Source of the DNA: Liolophura sinensis
Lineage: Eukaryota > Mollusca > Polyplacophora > Chitonida > Chitonidae
DNA length: 60,000 nt
Direction of reading: 5' to 3'
Assembly: GCF_032854445.1 (NCBI RefSeq)
Contig: NC_088305.1
Coordinates: forward strand, 5,957,606-6,017,605
The translations under genes and the position numbers were made by a program. Below the pieces are notes generated by a model. It had not been told where the DNA came from. It saw only the letters and a list, made by a program, of their open reading frames with translations, and did no database searches. Shown here one piece after another: positions 11,579-24,700 of this stretch. Position 1 is the first letter of the stretch. The number at the start of each line of letters is the position of its first letter.

Positions 11579-12793
11579 CTCAAACCAATACGACATCGGC
11601 ACGGTCTGAGAGTCTATGCCGATCAACTTCCCGATGTCAATCAACCTAGTCTTGGCGTGGTCCCGATCTGAGGCCAGCACGGCAATGTTGCAGAACGGAA
11701 CATCATAGTCTTCGGGTTCTGGCGACTCTTCCAGCTGGTTGAAGCGTATGACGCCGTTGGTGTCCAGTGTTCTCAGAAATGCCAGTTTTTCCGGCGTTAA
11801 GGCCTGCGCGTGATGTCCCGGTGTCAACATCAGTCCTAAAATGTGCGTTGTTGGGTCTTGGGTGGTACCAATAGGCCTGACGTCACACGCTATCGCAAAC
11901 GAACAGAGTAAGATGTCAACTTTGTAGCACGTTTTTATCCAATCCCGCAGGTAGAATCCGCCCATTCTTCCGTTGATTTCCAGTAATTTGGGCCCTGCTG
12001 GCGTCATTTTCATCTCCACGTTAAACGTTCCGTTTTCTAGTCCAATCTCGGTACAGCACTGGTAGGCGGCCACTACCAACTGGTTTCGTTTACCTGGCGA
12101 CAGGTACGTAGGCATGGCCGCCGACGTCTCCGTGAAGTTGGGTAGATTTGTCGGACCGTTGTCGGACACGAAAGCGGCCACCAATTTCCGGCGGTAAATG
12201 ATAATGTCCACGTCGTGTTCGGTTCCGTCCACATATTCCATGAGCAGCATAGCGTTCCCGTGGCCCAGTCCGATCCCGGGGAGATCCGACTCCGTTTGCA
12301 GATCCCGCTGGACTTTGTCTAAATGGTCGTGACACTGGTCGACGTTTTCCACCAGTTCCACGGCTACTGCACTTGACCCGTATTCCAGTTTCATGACAGC
12401 CGGGAAACCTATGATGTTTACAGCGTTTTCAATATCCATGTGACTCTCGATTCGGCTTGTCTTCGACGCATACAAATGTGTTCGGGGCCAATGCGGGATG
12501 TCTGCATTTCTACCAGAGAGCACTTTTTGGGTCAAAGATTTAGTCTTGGCGTTAATAGCACCTTGGACACCCGCTCCTGTGAGCGACAGCTTCTCACAGA
12601 TCATGGCGGTCAAGGGCACACAATCCTCCCAGAAAGTGACACACCCGTCTATCGTGAGTTGCCTCCCCTGGATAAGATCTACTATCGCGCTTGCGTGTTT
12701 GCCGTCATGGGTATGGTCAGATATGTCCATGCGAATGAACTCTTTCACCAGTCGAGCGGCAAAGTGGTTTACATCAGTGTCTATGAGATACAC
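11558..12793 (-). CDS. CARNS1: Carnosine synthase exon 7: catalytic ATP-grasp domain
   Basis: The exon follows a CTTTCAG acceptor and starts GTG TAT CTC at 12793. It runs 411 codons to TAA at 11560-11558 (protein residues 550-960). Within it: VYLIDTDVNHFA opens the pre-ATP-grasp part; DGCVTFWEDCVPLTA is at residues 599-613; the nucleotide-binding Lys is in AVMKLEYGSSAVAV (near 684). EYVDGTEHDVD is near 735-745. The metal-binding set is in FNVEMKMT (Glu near 809) and LLEINGRMGG (Glu near 821, Asn 823, Arg 825). These are the positions expected of an active ATP-grasp ligase. Vertebrate enzymes have Pro where this one has the Gly of EINGR, as far as I recall. The last six residues and the stop come from a 21-bp repeat unit. 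Confidence 0.95.
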   Translation of the reverse strand: MYLIDTDVNHFAARLVKEFIRMDISDHTHDGKHASAIVDLIQGRQLTIDGCVTFWEDCVPLTAMICEKLSLTGAGVQGAINAKTKSLTQKVLSGRNADIPHWPRTHLYASKTSRIESHMDIENAVNIIGFPAVMKLEYGSSAVAVELVENVDQCHDHLDKVQRDLQTESDLPGIGLGHGNAMLLMEYVDGTEHDVDIIIYRRKLVAAFVSDNGPTNLPNFTETSAAMPTYLSPGKRNQLVVAAYQCCTEIGLENGTFNVEMKMTPAGPKLLEINGRMGGFYLRDWIKTCYKVDILLCSFAIACDVRPIGTTQDPTTHILGLMLTPGHHAQALTPEKLAFLRTLDTNGVIRFNQLEESPEPEDYDVPFCNIAVLASDRDHAKTRLIDIGKLIGIDSQTVPMSYWFEDFCSDS

Positions 12794-15700
12794 CTGAAAG
12801 AATGGAAAAGAAGAACGACTTTATTATAGGAAATTTTGACAGAACCAAATGAATAAATAAACTTTAAAATCGACCAAAAGCGTTGACTGCGTCCTCTGGT
12901 ACATAACGCTCACTAAAAAGGCATATGTTGCGGTACCAATCTTACCAAGAAAACGGGTCTACGAGGGCTTAGTTTAGACACATGTTTTCTAGTCACCTAC
13001 GTTAACGGTGACCTGTTGACCTACCATGACCCGTTGCTGAGCTTGGTGTTGCTGCATTTGAAGTATGGGCCTAGAGTTAATTTTTTTACATTTCGGCACA
13101 GGTTGGCTCAAAGCAATCTGAATTTCTCCATCGTAAGTTTGAGTGCGGTCGTAAATGTGAATAATTCTTTTGAACGAATTTATTTATTAGTTTATTGTTA
13201 TTTCCTTGTTGTTCTTGTCATAAGAATTTTTCACTTATACGTTGGCGATTAGTTTTATTGGTGGCGGAAAGCAGAGAACCTAGACAAAACCACCGACCTT
13301 GGGCAATTTACCAGCACTAACTTCCCTACTTGTGACGTATTAACGACCACATGAGCGTGGCCGACGGGTTGTTATAATAAAATGTCTCACAAACTGTGAC
13401 TGCGGGGGAATGTACAAATTCTCCGCCCAAGGCTGGAATTGATCCCGATATATGTGAACAAAACATAAGACAGTCTACCTGAATACCGTATTCGTTGGCG
13501 GCCTCCCAGACGAAGTGTTTACTGACCCCACCGGCACCTATCACCAAGACGATCTTGCCTCTCATGATGTACCTTAATGATCTCGTCAACATCGTCCTGA
13601 CCAGCAGTCTAACGGCTTCACCCGACGATGCAGGGTTGACGAACTCAAATATTTGGTTATTGATGGTACAGTCATGGGAGTTCACTTCTACGAGAACAGC
13701 TGATAACATCCCAGAATCACGCGTCAAGACGTAGTCGATACCTGCGCAAAGGTAACGCCAAAGTAAAGACGGATAATTACGTGGATGAGAACAGCATAAA
13801 GAGTAAAACCTGAGCAGCGAAGACAGTGTGATAGTTGACAAGTATTACCGGTGAAATCCCGCCTCTTGGCAATTTATCTCACTTAGGGTTTTATTCTAAC
13901 TGTTCATGTAGATGCTTCAATACTAGCAAATTACCTGCCCATTGGTAGCATGACTTAAATAAAGTTAAGTAAAGAAATGCAGCAATGTTAATTGTAAGTT
14001 ATTAGATGTGACACAGTTTATCACAAGTAACCGGTGAAATCCGGTCCCTTGTCAGTTTACATCAGTTAGGGTTTTGTCCATGTGAATGTTTAAAAAACAG
14101 CAACTTTAAAAAAAAAAACCTCACAGAATGGCTAAACCAGAATTATGGGGAGAAAAATCCAATGATCTGTTTATATCAATTTATCAGATGCCACACTGGA
14201 AGGACACAACAAACTCTAGTGCTGTCTGGAGAGTTCTGGCCCTGTTTTTCTCTGGAGTAAGCAAGTGAGGTGCGTAACAACAAATGGGACTACCCGCTGT
14301 TGCAGCTTTAAACGAAACTAAACGTATTATAATTAAGTGAAAAACTGGTCCAAAGGTTCTCCAACCTGGCAATGGTTATACAGTCATGTGGGATGTAAAT
14401 TTAGTTTAGGCAGACGAGCATTGAACGTATAATCCCCTAAATGGATAAGGTAAATCGGCAAAAGTCCGATTTCAAAGGCTGCATTTGGTTGCCATTTTCC
14501 AACTATTACATTGTCGACACTGCTCTGGTTTTACTATCTATGCTACACGGCTAGCACATTGTCGCCACTGCTCTGGTTTTACTCTCTATGCTGTATGGCT
14601 AGCACATTGTTGTCACTGCTCTGGTTTTACTCTCTATGCTGTATGGCTAGCACATTGTTGTCACTACTCTGGTTTTACTCTCTATGCTGTATGGCTAGCA
14701 CATTGTCGTCACAGCTCTGGTTTTACTCTCTATGCTGTATACGGCTAGCACATTGTTGTAACTACTCTGGTTTTACTCTCTATGCTGTATGGCTAGCACA
14801 TTGTTGTCACAGCTCTGGTTTCACTCTCTATGCTGTATGGCTAGCACATTGTTGTCACTACTCTGGTTTTACTCTCTATGCTGTATGGCTAGCACATTGT
14901 TGTCACTGATCTGGTTTTACTCTCTATGCTGTACGGCTAGCGCATTGTTGTAACTACTCTGGTTTTATTCTCTGTGCTGTACGGCTAGCACATTGTTGTC
15001 ACTGCTCTGGTTTTACTCTCTATGCTGTACGGCTAGCACATTGTCGTCACTGATCTGGTTTTACTCTCTATGCTTTACGGCTAGCACATTGTCGTCACTG
15101 ATCTGTTTTTATTCTCTGTGCTGTAAAGCTAGTACATTGTCGTCACTGCTCTGGTTTTACTCTCTATGCTATACGGCTCGCATATTGTCATCACTGCTCT
15201 GGTTTTATTATCTGTGCTTTGCGGCTAGCACATTGTCGTTACTGTTCTGGTTTTACTATCTATGCTGTACAGCACTTATTTTACCCTCTATGCTGTACGA
15301 TTAGCACATTGTCGTCACAGCTCTGGTTTTACTCTCTATGCTGTACGGCTAGCACATTGTCGTCACTGCTCTGGTTTTACTCTCTATGCTGTACGGCTAG
15401 CACACTGTCGTCACTGCTTTCCTCAATGAGGACACTAGTATAAACGATATCCAAACATTTCTGTTACGCACTAAATAACTATACATACATATTTATTATT
15501 GTTACACCCTAGACGAGCACTTACCAATGAGATCTGTTTGCGCCCCAACTGTGCCCTTCATACACGATGGCAAATTCTCCTCAAATTTCATAATAGCGTT
15601 CAGTGTTGCCTCTGATTTGTGCTTTATGTCATCGTACACGCTCTGGCGTTCCCTAGAGTCCGAAATACCCCACGTTTTGAGGGTCTCCTCCAGACTCTGT

Positions 15701-18700
15701 ACAACGGTGTTGTCCCCGTTTATTGGTTGACATGCATTGCCAACCCCACAAGTTATCTGAAATACATTAATAGGGATATTCAGTTTTTACGTTTTTAAAA
15801 TTTCTTACAGCTTAAAATTTACTTTTTCCAGAAATCAAATTTTCTTTTCAATGTTTAGGCCGAAGTTATTATTAAATAGCTATTTCTGGTGAAACGTGAA
15901 AATTACTACTTATAACCTGAAAATCCCCTTTAAAACCTCTCCCAGACCAATGGCCAATTCCATGAAACGAAGTACAGCTTAGGTCAAAATTTCATTTAAA
16001 AAGTAGTTCCCCACCTTTGGCGTAAAGATTTTGAATACGTAACAAGTTCTGGATGAAGACAAATATGTACTTTTTCGAACTTCTTGCACTCTGTAGACTG
16101 CGCATCAGACTAAAGTTTTAGATTTGGAATTCACTTTGCGGAAGAAACAGAAGGGAGTAATTTTACTCCCATGCACATGCTCTTTACATCAAAGGTGATG
16201 AATGAGAAAATCTAACGTTTGTTTCATTCCGAATTGTTTCATGTACAAATCTAAATAAATTGTCTAAATCTGTTACTGACCCGCCATTTCCACACGTCAC
16301 TCTTGTGTGGTACTGTAGCCATATAAAAGACACGTTCTTTTTGGCTAAATACTCTGCAGATCTCGCTCTTGTGTTTAATCAGACCCCGTGGTTGGGCATC
16401 AAAGTCAGTATAAGTACTAATTTCGCCATCAAGCTGATCTCATCATTAGACATTCTAACGTCCTAACGTCCGTCGAAGACCAATTGTCTTCCGCCAGTAT
16501 AGTTTTCTCATATACGTCACGCGTGGCGAAGTTATCTTCTAAGTTTCAAACTGAACGCCATGGTCTATGTGAAAAATTCTTGAGCGTTACTCTAAACCCG
16601 AAAAACAAACTAATAAATTAATATCATTAAATCACTGTGTATGAACTACGGTGAGAGTGAACTCCTTAGTCTGTTTAATGGTTTATTAACCCTCCAGAAA
16701 ACAGGACAGACTTACCGACGTCATCATTAAATCACTGTGTATGAACTACGGTGAGAGTGAACTCCGTAGTCTGTTTAATGGTTTATTAACCCTCCAGAAA
16801 ACAGGACAGACTTACCGACGTCATCATTAAATCACTGTGTATGAACTACGGTGAGAGTGAACTTCGTAGTCTGTTTAATGGTTTATTAACCCTCCAGAAA
16901 ACAGGACAAACTTACCGACGTCATCACGGCTTCATCATCCGGGTTCCTACACACGTTGGCGCGTAAACGGAAACTTAGCTGAGAAGGCGGTCGGGTGGCT
17001 GAAACAGATGCGTATGACATAAAAATAACTCCACGGGCTTCTCCAGCGACAAACATCACGAATCTGAGATGTGAATGTTTCACCATTAATACCTGTGACA
17101 ATATGCCGACAAACACAATGTCACCAGTGGTTTGGGTTGTCTCTCTGAGCTGTTGCCTTTTGTATCGTGTAGAGTTAAACCAATCCATGGAGACGATGTG
17201 ATACTTTGTATGTTAATCTCTATCTTATCACCGCTGTTGGTGGATTCTTTTTACTTGAACATGTTAAAGCGCATGGCGTAAAGTTCCAGCCAAATAAATG
17301 TTAAATATCGCAAAGGTTCGAAACAGCAAGCAACAAATCAATTTGAGATTTATTTATTTGATTGATGTTTTACACTATGCTCAAGAATATTTTACTTAAC
17401 GACGGCGAGCAGCAATGTGGTGGGAAGAAACCGGTCACAGCCCGGAGGGAAATCCACGACCATCCGCAGGTTGCTGACGGACCTTCCCTCGTTCGGCTGG
17501 AGAGGAAGCCAGAGAGATCGATTTGAGAACACATCAGTTGAACTGTTGCCAATCCAAGCACAAATGAGACACATATCGACTTATAAACTAGCAAAGAACA
17601 CGATCTGGAATCGGATTTCGTTCGTTTGCCTAGAGTATTCCTTGCGTCTTTTCAACTTGACTGAAAAGTATTCACTGCTTCTCTTGGTATGAATCCGTCT
17701 TAATTTCGCACTTCATACACTTTCTTAGTTCTGTTTTGAACATTGGCCTTGCGATCATAGGCCTGCAGTGTCCATTTTGGTTGACGACTGGTATACTAAT
17801 GTTTTCCCGCCTAGATTCAAACGACTGCATGACTTAGTCAAACATTCCACATTGGTTAGGGTTCAACATTGTTTTGGTCATGGGGCTGTTTTGGTCAAGG
17901 GGATGTTTTGGTCAAGGGGATGTTTCGGTCAAGGTGATGTTTTGGTCATGGGACTGTTTTGGTCAAGGGGCTGTTTGGTCAAGGGGATGTTTGGTCAAGG
18001 GGCTCTTTTGGTCATGGGGCTGTTTTGGTCAAGGAGATGTTTTGGTCATGGGACTATTTTGGTCATGGGGATGTTTTGGTCATAGGGCTGTTTCAGTCAA
18101 GGGGATGTTTTGGTCATGGGACTGTTTTGGTCAAGGGGCTGTTTGGTCAAGGGGCTGTTTGGTCAAGGGGCTTTTTTGGTCATGGGGCTCTTTGGGTCAC
18201 GGGGCTATTTTGTTCAAAATCAAATAAATAAATCTCAAAAGAGGTTGTTTTCGTCATGTGGCTGTTTTGGTCAAGGGGCTGTTCTGATCAAACTGAGGCA
18301 GTCTACACACGCTCGACCAATTACAGCACTGATTTATTCTATACTCATTGTAGAGTAACTCGTCTCGACGGCTCTGTGTTATATAAGTTTGTGAACTGAT
18401 GGCCTTGTTTTTTTTTTTAATGGACCAGGTTGATAAACACTTGGTGAGTAGCCCTGTAAAGTCTGACGCAACGCATTCTCAGTGGAGTTTACAGCGGAGA
18501 TTTCATGGCATGATTTACCTGAGCGAGGCGCCAGCTCTGTCAGTTACCTCTGAAATCGGGCTAAGTTTTCTTATACTTAAACACATCAGATAACTGCGAC
18601 TTGATGTTCTGCAGACATAAACATAGAATATTTCGACTGGCTGACGAAGAAGTTGTATGTCTGGGAGAAATCTAATCTGCACCAATAGGACATGTGGCTG

Positions 18701-21700
18701 CATGGGGGATTCAATAGGGCAGGACTGTACAGATAAATCAACGTTGCATTATCCAGCCCATCTCAATGAGTTTCAAGTTGCTAAGTTGTCTTTTGTCTCA
18801 GTATGTAATCAAACACATTAGAGTTATATCTTATCAAATTTATGTCCAATTTAAAGTTGCTCTGGATAACGTTCCATTAAATGCAGGTTGTACCACTGTT
18901 ACCCAAATTTCTCTCTTCAGCACAAAGAATATGAGACGTTAAAACCAGGTACATCTAAGCATCAAACCCGACATTCATATACTACTCGCAGACCATGAAA
19001 GAACGTTCCAAAGCGATAACAGTAAAACCTATTTCCAAGAAAACCTTTAACACTAACTCCCAGAGGGATATGTATGAGATAATGTATAAATATCAAATAA
19101 CGCTAGTACGATTTAAGGAAGAAGCATTCATCAGTTTGCAATGATGTAGTGAAAAAGTCGATATCTAAGGCATGACATTGGAGGCTGAATATAAATACAG
19201 ACCCCTCACTAGAGGTTTAATTACAACTGTTCATAAAACACCATCTTGATGTAATAAACATGAATGCGTGCAATCCATTAGGGCGGAATTAGATGCAACT
19301 ATGATGCACAGACGTTGACCCGGTGCCATGTGCAATGACTTTACATTGCCCTGGCACCGTTGATAGTCTAAGCAAAGTTTAACGCGCGTAAACCACAAGG
19401 CTGCTTTGGATTCACTTTCACGGGCGACCGAAGAAGTTTTTGGTTGATAAAGCGGGGTATTATGGATGGAAACTATGAAAGAACTATCATCAATCCAAGC
19501 TGCACTTAGCGCAGATGCACCATTCGTGGCGTTGATGTTATGTGCGAGAAAGCTTTGGTCAAGTCAGCCGAAACTTTCAACTTAATCTCATCTTTGTGTT
19601 AGACATGTAAGGATTATCTGGGAGATGACTTCTCACGTGTTTAGTGTCTTTCGTGAAACAAGTTGCAAACATTATCTAGCTGACTTCCACCTTGCACACT
19701 GAATTAACCTTCAGAAACCTTGTGTTCCAATAATTAGTTAAACGTAATCCACGAGCAGTGTTCTCCTGATGATGGCAAAATAAACTATTAAGTCAATTTG
19801 AGCCTTTCCTCCCTCGGAGTTACACTCCTTGTGAACATTTGACCTCCATGATAGAAAAACCGGTCTCACCTACATGTATGTCTAACTTTAATTACGTATC
19901 AACTCAACCAGATGTATATAGCGCATAACATATGTAGCATCACAACTAAATAGAACGTCAACTACAAGTATCCCTCATATAACAAATCATCATGACTCTA
20001 TATGCAGTAAATTGTGTAGACTTTATAAAATATCGCAACCTCCATTATGTTGCTCTTAAACTATATACATGTAACACGTCCACTATACAACCCCTCACCT
20101 ATGTAGCCCGCGAACTATATACCACCTCACCTTTGTAGCACGTCAACTATACAGCCCTTCACCTTTGTAACATGTCAACTATAGAACACCTCACCTATAT
20201 TACATGTCAGCTATATGGCACTTCACCTATGTAGCCCGCGAACTATATACCACCTCACCTTTGTAGCACGTCAACTATACAGCCCTTCACCTTTGTAACA
20301 CGTCAACTATAAAACACCTCACCTATATTACGTGTCAGCTATATGGGCACTTCACCTATGTAGCCCGCGAACTATATACCACCTCACCTTTGTAGCACGT
20401 CAACTATACAGCCCTTCACCTTTGTAACACGTCAACTATAAAACACCTCACCTATATTACGTGTCAGCTATATGGGCACTTCACCTATGTAGCCCGCGAA
20501 CTATATACCACCTCACCTTTGTAGCACGTCAACTATACAGCCCTTCACCTTTGTAACACGTCAACTATAAAACACCTCACCTATATTACGTGTCAGCTAT
20601 ATGGGCACTTCACCTATGTAGCCCGCGAACTATATACCACCTCACCTTTGTAGCACGTCAACTATACAACCCTTCACCTTTGTAACACGTCAACTATAGA
20701 ACACCTCACCTATATTACATGTCAGATATAGCACGCGAACTATATACCACCTCTCCTATGTAACACGTCGACTACACAGCACTTCACCCATGTAGCACCG
20801 CGACTATATACCACCTCATCTCCGTATCACGTCAACAATACGGCAACTCACCAATGTAGCATATCAACTATGAAACACACGAAATATGTATCTCCACAAA
20901 TATGTAGTACCGCAGAAAAGTATATAGTACTTCAAATATGTATATGTTTTTCAGATATGTTGAGCCCCAAACATGTACAACCTCAAATATGTAGAACCTC
21001 AGTTTTGAAAAACCTCACGTATTTAGAACCTCAAACATGTAGAACCACAAATATCTAGCACTGCAAAATAATTTATAGTACATTACTTTCCCTTTAATAA
21101 TTCGAAGGAGATTCAGAGAGTATTCGTTTATTCTGGATGAATAAAGGCGTTTTAAGGAGAGGAAGGAATTGAACCAGGGAATAATCATGAATATAATAAT
21201 ATAAAATAAGACCACATGAAATGGTCTGTGATGAAATAAAATCATTGCCACATAGCTACATTTATAGTAGAACGCTTACATGTCATGTTATACGGCGGAA
21301 TATTAAGCTCACAGAGCTGTTGCACTTCCTCTTGTTTTTTGCTTTCTGCCCTGGATTTACGGCTAAATTTGTCTAAAAAGTCTTCTCAGGCACACTCGAC
21401 AGATAACTGAAGCCCGTTAGCATGTAGGCCATCAGACAGGTGTTTCTCTAAACTCCATATCTAAACACAAGATACATGATGGTTAGCTACATGCACAGGG
21501 CTAACTCAGCTGGGTAACTGTAGGCCTACTATTTGCCCCTATATTTCCAACACCTGTTAACAGACATGAGCATAAGTACCGAACGTGCAGCCCAGCAAAC
21601 TTGTTCGAGATAATTTTGTTAAGCTCAGCACACCCTAAAACATCACGCGGAAATGTTATTAATAGCACTTTCGTGATGATTGGTTGATAATTACCGCCAA

Positions 21701-24700
21701 TCGGAGCCGTTCACGAGCATAATTACCACTTGAAGAACAGAAAAATGTTGCTTAATCTTGAATTACCCAAAACGCCCGACTCACCAACTGCAGACGTGCC
21801 TAAACCATCATTAAGCAACATTGACTTCTCTGGGTGGAAGTGAAACGCGCATAGACTAGAGTGCCCATGTTAGGTTGCAAAGTGGATGCAGGAATTTCAT
21901 ACAGATCATCATCGCTCATCTTTTTAAAAGAGAGATTTCCTTGAAAATTGACAACAATACTTGAAATGATAACACTTTATATCACAGAGGTTAGTAGCCA
22001 ATATGTCAAGATGCCAAAGTACTCCGCCAATCTTCAAGTACCTAATAAAAGCTAGTTAACGAACAGCTGCGTAGATCTAGGATATATCTTACGAAGATGC
22101 CTACAAGATGTTTATATCGCTTTCTTGAAACTAATCTCAGGGTGTGATAACACATAATTCAATTTTCCCAACAATATATTCAAATTTCACTGTTGATCCC
22201 ATGGATACTTAAAACGGTTAGCTGAATAAGCTTAGGTGATATACATTACAGGCTGAGGCTTATCAACGTCCGAAAACATTAGCCATCAAAACGTAATAGT
22301 GTCAGCCGAAGTAGATAAAACGATTAACCATTTCCAAAGTATATAAATACCTGAAATTAATTCAGTGTGTGTATTAATAAATGGTTATCCACATGTTTTG
22401 TCTTTGCATATTAAATGTAATGACAACACAGCATACGTCATATTTTTTAAACTAATTCTACTTAATCCAATCTTCGAGGGTCGTGTGTTTGCTGATATCG
22501 AATGACTTGCATGAACAGTGATGATAAAACCTTAACTGAGGTTAACTGACAAAAGACCAAATTCCACCGGTTACCTGTAACTAGTTGTCAACCATCATAA
22601 TGACGTCACTGCTCTGGTTTTAACTTCTACGCTGATTGTATTATTTCCATTGTAATGTACATCAAAAGTTCAGTAAGAACGCGGAACAAGTATTTGTGAT
22701 TTTTATCCTGTGTATTAAGTTTCAGTCCATGCGGCCGGTATATTCTGCATTCCATCAGGAGCTAACACTTGAGCAATCTTACTGGGAAGTCTCTCGCTGG
22801 AAGGAGTTGTGTATGAAACTATAAATAAGCTATAAACATCTGTTGTTTATACGTGCTGCATCCATTTCCAAGAATTAGCTCCTTAGCTCCTATAACCCGG
22901 TTTCTACAATGTCGACGAAACACGCCTACTCTCTTTCTTGCCTGTCTTTCGAAAACCCGAAACTGTGTATAAAAAGAACTGAAGAGCAAAGGAACGTTAT
23001 ATCTTAACTTTAATCAGTCAGGTATCAAATTACGGAATGCATTACGGAATGTGCATGCAAAACGACATAATCACATTAAAAGATGATTACAAAAACATAT
23101 AAAATTCATATCCTCAGAAAATCAAAAGTGTACTTAGGGGAAATTTGAAATATTCTAACACAATTTTGCTTGATTCAAATTTTGACATCTGAAAAGGAAG
23201 TCCAAACTAAAAAACTGAAACATACGTTATCTCTTAAAAAAGGACGTCAGACCCTTCCTGGTTCTTATAGTGGTAGTAGCTGTGGGTCTGGTGTAGTCTG
23301 AAAGCTTTTGGTAGGAGGTCATTATCATGACGTTTTGTTCATCATGTGTAACCAGCTATGTGTGACGAGTTATCTGTGACCAGATGCTAATTATGTTGGA
23401 CCAGATGCTAATTATGTGTGACCAGATGCTAATTATGCCAATGGCTGTTTCACCGGCTATGTGTGACCAGAGGCTAATTATGGCCATGGCTGTTTCACCG
23501 GTGATGTGTGACCAGATGGTAATTATGACAATGGCGGTTTCACTGGTGATGTGTCACCAGATGCTAATTATGCCCATGGTTGTTTGACCGGTTATGTGTG
23601 ACCAGATGCTAATTATGCCCATGGCTGTTTCACCAGTTATGTGTGACCAGATGCTAATTATGACAACGGCTGTTTCAGCAGTTATGTGTGACCAGATGCT
23701 AATTGTGACAATGGCTGTTTCACCGGTTATAGGTGGTCAGATGCTAATTATGCCACTGGCTGTTTCACCGGTGATGTGTGACCACATGCTAATTATGCCC
23801 ATGGCTGTTCCACCGCTTATGTGTGACCAGAAGCTAATTATGCCCCTGGCTGTTCCACCGATAATGTGTAACCAGATGCTAATTATGCCAATGGCTGTTT
23901 CACTGGTAATGTGTGACCAGATGCTAATTATGTGTGACCAGATGCTAAAAATGACAATGGCTGTTTCATCGGTGATGTGTGACCAGATGCTAATTATGCC
24001 AATGGCTGTTCCACCGGTGATGTGTGAGCAGATGCTAATTATGCCAATGGCTGTTTCACCGCTTATGTGTGACCAGAAGCTATCTATGCCCATGGCTGTT
24101 CCACCGGTTATGTGTGACCAGATGCTAATTCTGCCCATGGCTGTTCCACCGGTAATGTGTGACCAGATGCTAATTATGCCAATGGTTGTTTCACCGGTAA
24201 TGTGTGACCAGATGCTAATTATGCCCATGGCTGTTCCACCGGTGATGTGTGACCAGATGCTAATTATGCCCATGACTGTTCCACCGGTGATGTGTGATTA
24301 GATGCTAATTATGCCCATGGCTGTTCCACCGGTGATGTGTGACCAGATGCTAATTACGCCCATGGCTGTTTCACCGGTTATGTGTTACCAGATGCTAATT
24401 ATGCCCATGGCTGTTTCACCAGATATGTGTGATCAGATGCTAATTATGCCAATGGCTGTTCCACCGCTTATGTGTGACCAGAAGCTAATTATGCCAATGG
24501 CTGTTTCACCGGTGATGTTTGACCAGATGGTAATTATGCCAATGGTTGTTTGACCAGTGATGTCTGACCAGATTTTAATTATGCCAATGGTTGTTTGACC
24601 GGTGATGTCCGGCCAGATGCTAATTATGCCCATGGCTGTTTCATCGGTGATGTGTGACCAGATGGTAATTATGCCAATGGTTGTTTGACCGGTGATGTCT

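Noticed and set aside
12090-12829. Additional frames on both strands within carnosine synthase exon 7
   Set aside because: They are shadows of the conserved ATP-grasp frame and have no family resemblance.
14511-15443. Reading frames in the 48-bp array (LAHCCHSSGFTLYAVW type)
   Set aside because: The unit is divisible by three, several frames are open at once, and the sequence is a mobile-element-derived repeat inside an intron.
16886-17188. Whole 100-codon minus-strand frame as one exon of carnosine synthase
   Set aside because: Only 16998-16916 fits the phase of exon 3 and the family sequence. The upstream part reads like intron, and the 3' end runs past the donor.
17768-18358. Overlapping frames with FWSRGCFGQG repeats
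   Set aside because: All three frames are open over the same ~17-bp repeat, which is an artefact of its composition.
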